In this document: piece by piece, positions 55,016-55,025 of the stretch | Position numbering within the stretch: the stretch's first letter is position 1 | Layout: the number at the start of each line of letters is the position of its first letter | Source: CAYMYN01 sp964394665 | Lineage (GTDB): Bacteria; Planctomycetota; UBA1135; GCA-002686595 | DNA: 55,025 bases | Reading direction: 5' to 3' | Assembly (NCBI GenBank): GCA_964394665.1 | Contig: CAYMYN010000027.1 | Coordinates: 1 to 55,025, forward strand | Notes under the pieces: generated by a model | Databases searched by the model: none | What the model saw: only the letters and a program-made list of their open reading frames with translations | Told to the model about the DNA's origin: nothing | Position numbers and translations under genes: made by a program

Positions 55016-55025
55016 GTCCCGGGAG
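55012..55025 (+). CDS. Possible start of next gene (window edge)
   Basis: GTG at 55012 overlaps the TGA of the hemC-hemD frame (GTGA), and AGGAGG lies 7-8 bp upstream. Only five codons are visible, so the product is unknown; a further haem gene such as hemE would be expected. If the hemD frame is broken just upstream, this start is instead an artefact. Confidence 0.25.

Overview
The window is a very GC-rich chromosomal contig from a bacterium that is most probably a planctomycete. The evidence is a tandem pair of secreted formylglycine sulfatases, secreted right-handed beta-helix proteins (one with a C-terminal domain opening CFGDGSGAACPCANSG), several secreted carboxypeptidase-regulatory-like proteins, a DUF6288-type protein, and the mix of housekeeping genes. 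I cannot place it below phylum from sequence alone; the CFGDGSG/CPC domain recalls the lineage of Saltatorellus, Engelhardtia and Rohdeia. Almost every long antisense reading frame here is a by-product of the GC-rich third codon position. No phage, CRISPR array, rRNA or transposase gene is visible.

Layout. 1-7.9 kb: two sulfatases and a type I glutamine synthetase (minus strand); a secreted FKBP isomerase and a beta-helix protein interrupted by an in-frame TAG (plus); a 196-bp MITE-like hairpin element; a secreted carboxypeptidase-regulatory-like protein. 8.0-12.8 kb: a minus-strand operon with an RMD1/DUF155 fragment, a C39-like cysteine peptidase, an RLAN-type ATP-grasp ligase, a GCS2-family ligase and an N-formylglutamate amidohydrolase. 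It looks like a peptide or amide-bond biosynthesis and processing system and is the best candidate for an under-described pathway. 12.9-16.8 kb: a DUF6288-like protein, a large secreted protein and a short leader ORF coupled to it. 17.2-23.8 kb: operon leuS - tldE(pmbA) - tldD - WYL regulator. 24.1-27.9 kb: tRNA-Ala(GGC), a strong hairpin, then lysS - lolC/E - lolD. 28.0-36.9 kb: an isoprenoid/NADP block (xseB, ispA, dxs, nadK) carrying a divergent SecY-like protein and an opposite-strand beta-helix gene, followed by a Na/phosphate cotransporter and a PhoU-like protein.

37.1-45.3 kb: a cobalamin-type radical SAM protein followed by a 2143-residue polyketide synthase with the unusual order KS-AT-KR-DH-ACP-TE; its KR contains a 10-N assembly gap. 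45.3-51.6 kb: a decayed fragment of a glycosyltransferase-like gene, a Cys-rich secreted protein, another carboxypeptidase-regulatory-like protein, and a divergent pair of GT-C-type membrane proteins (the second with TPR repeats). 51.7-55.0 kb: a small cytochrome c, then hemA and a hemC-hemD fusion whose HemD part ends early, with a possible further gene starting at the window edge.

Many neighbours overlap by ATGA or GTGA (ATP-grasp/GCS2, leuS/tldE, lolC/lolD, xseB/ispA, leader ORF/large secreted protein, hemA/hemC), so translational coupling is common. TAGRNT-type -10-like hexamers recur just upstream of many first genes.
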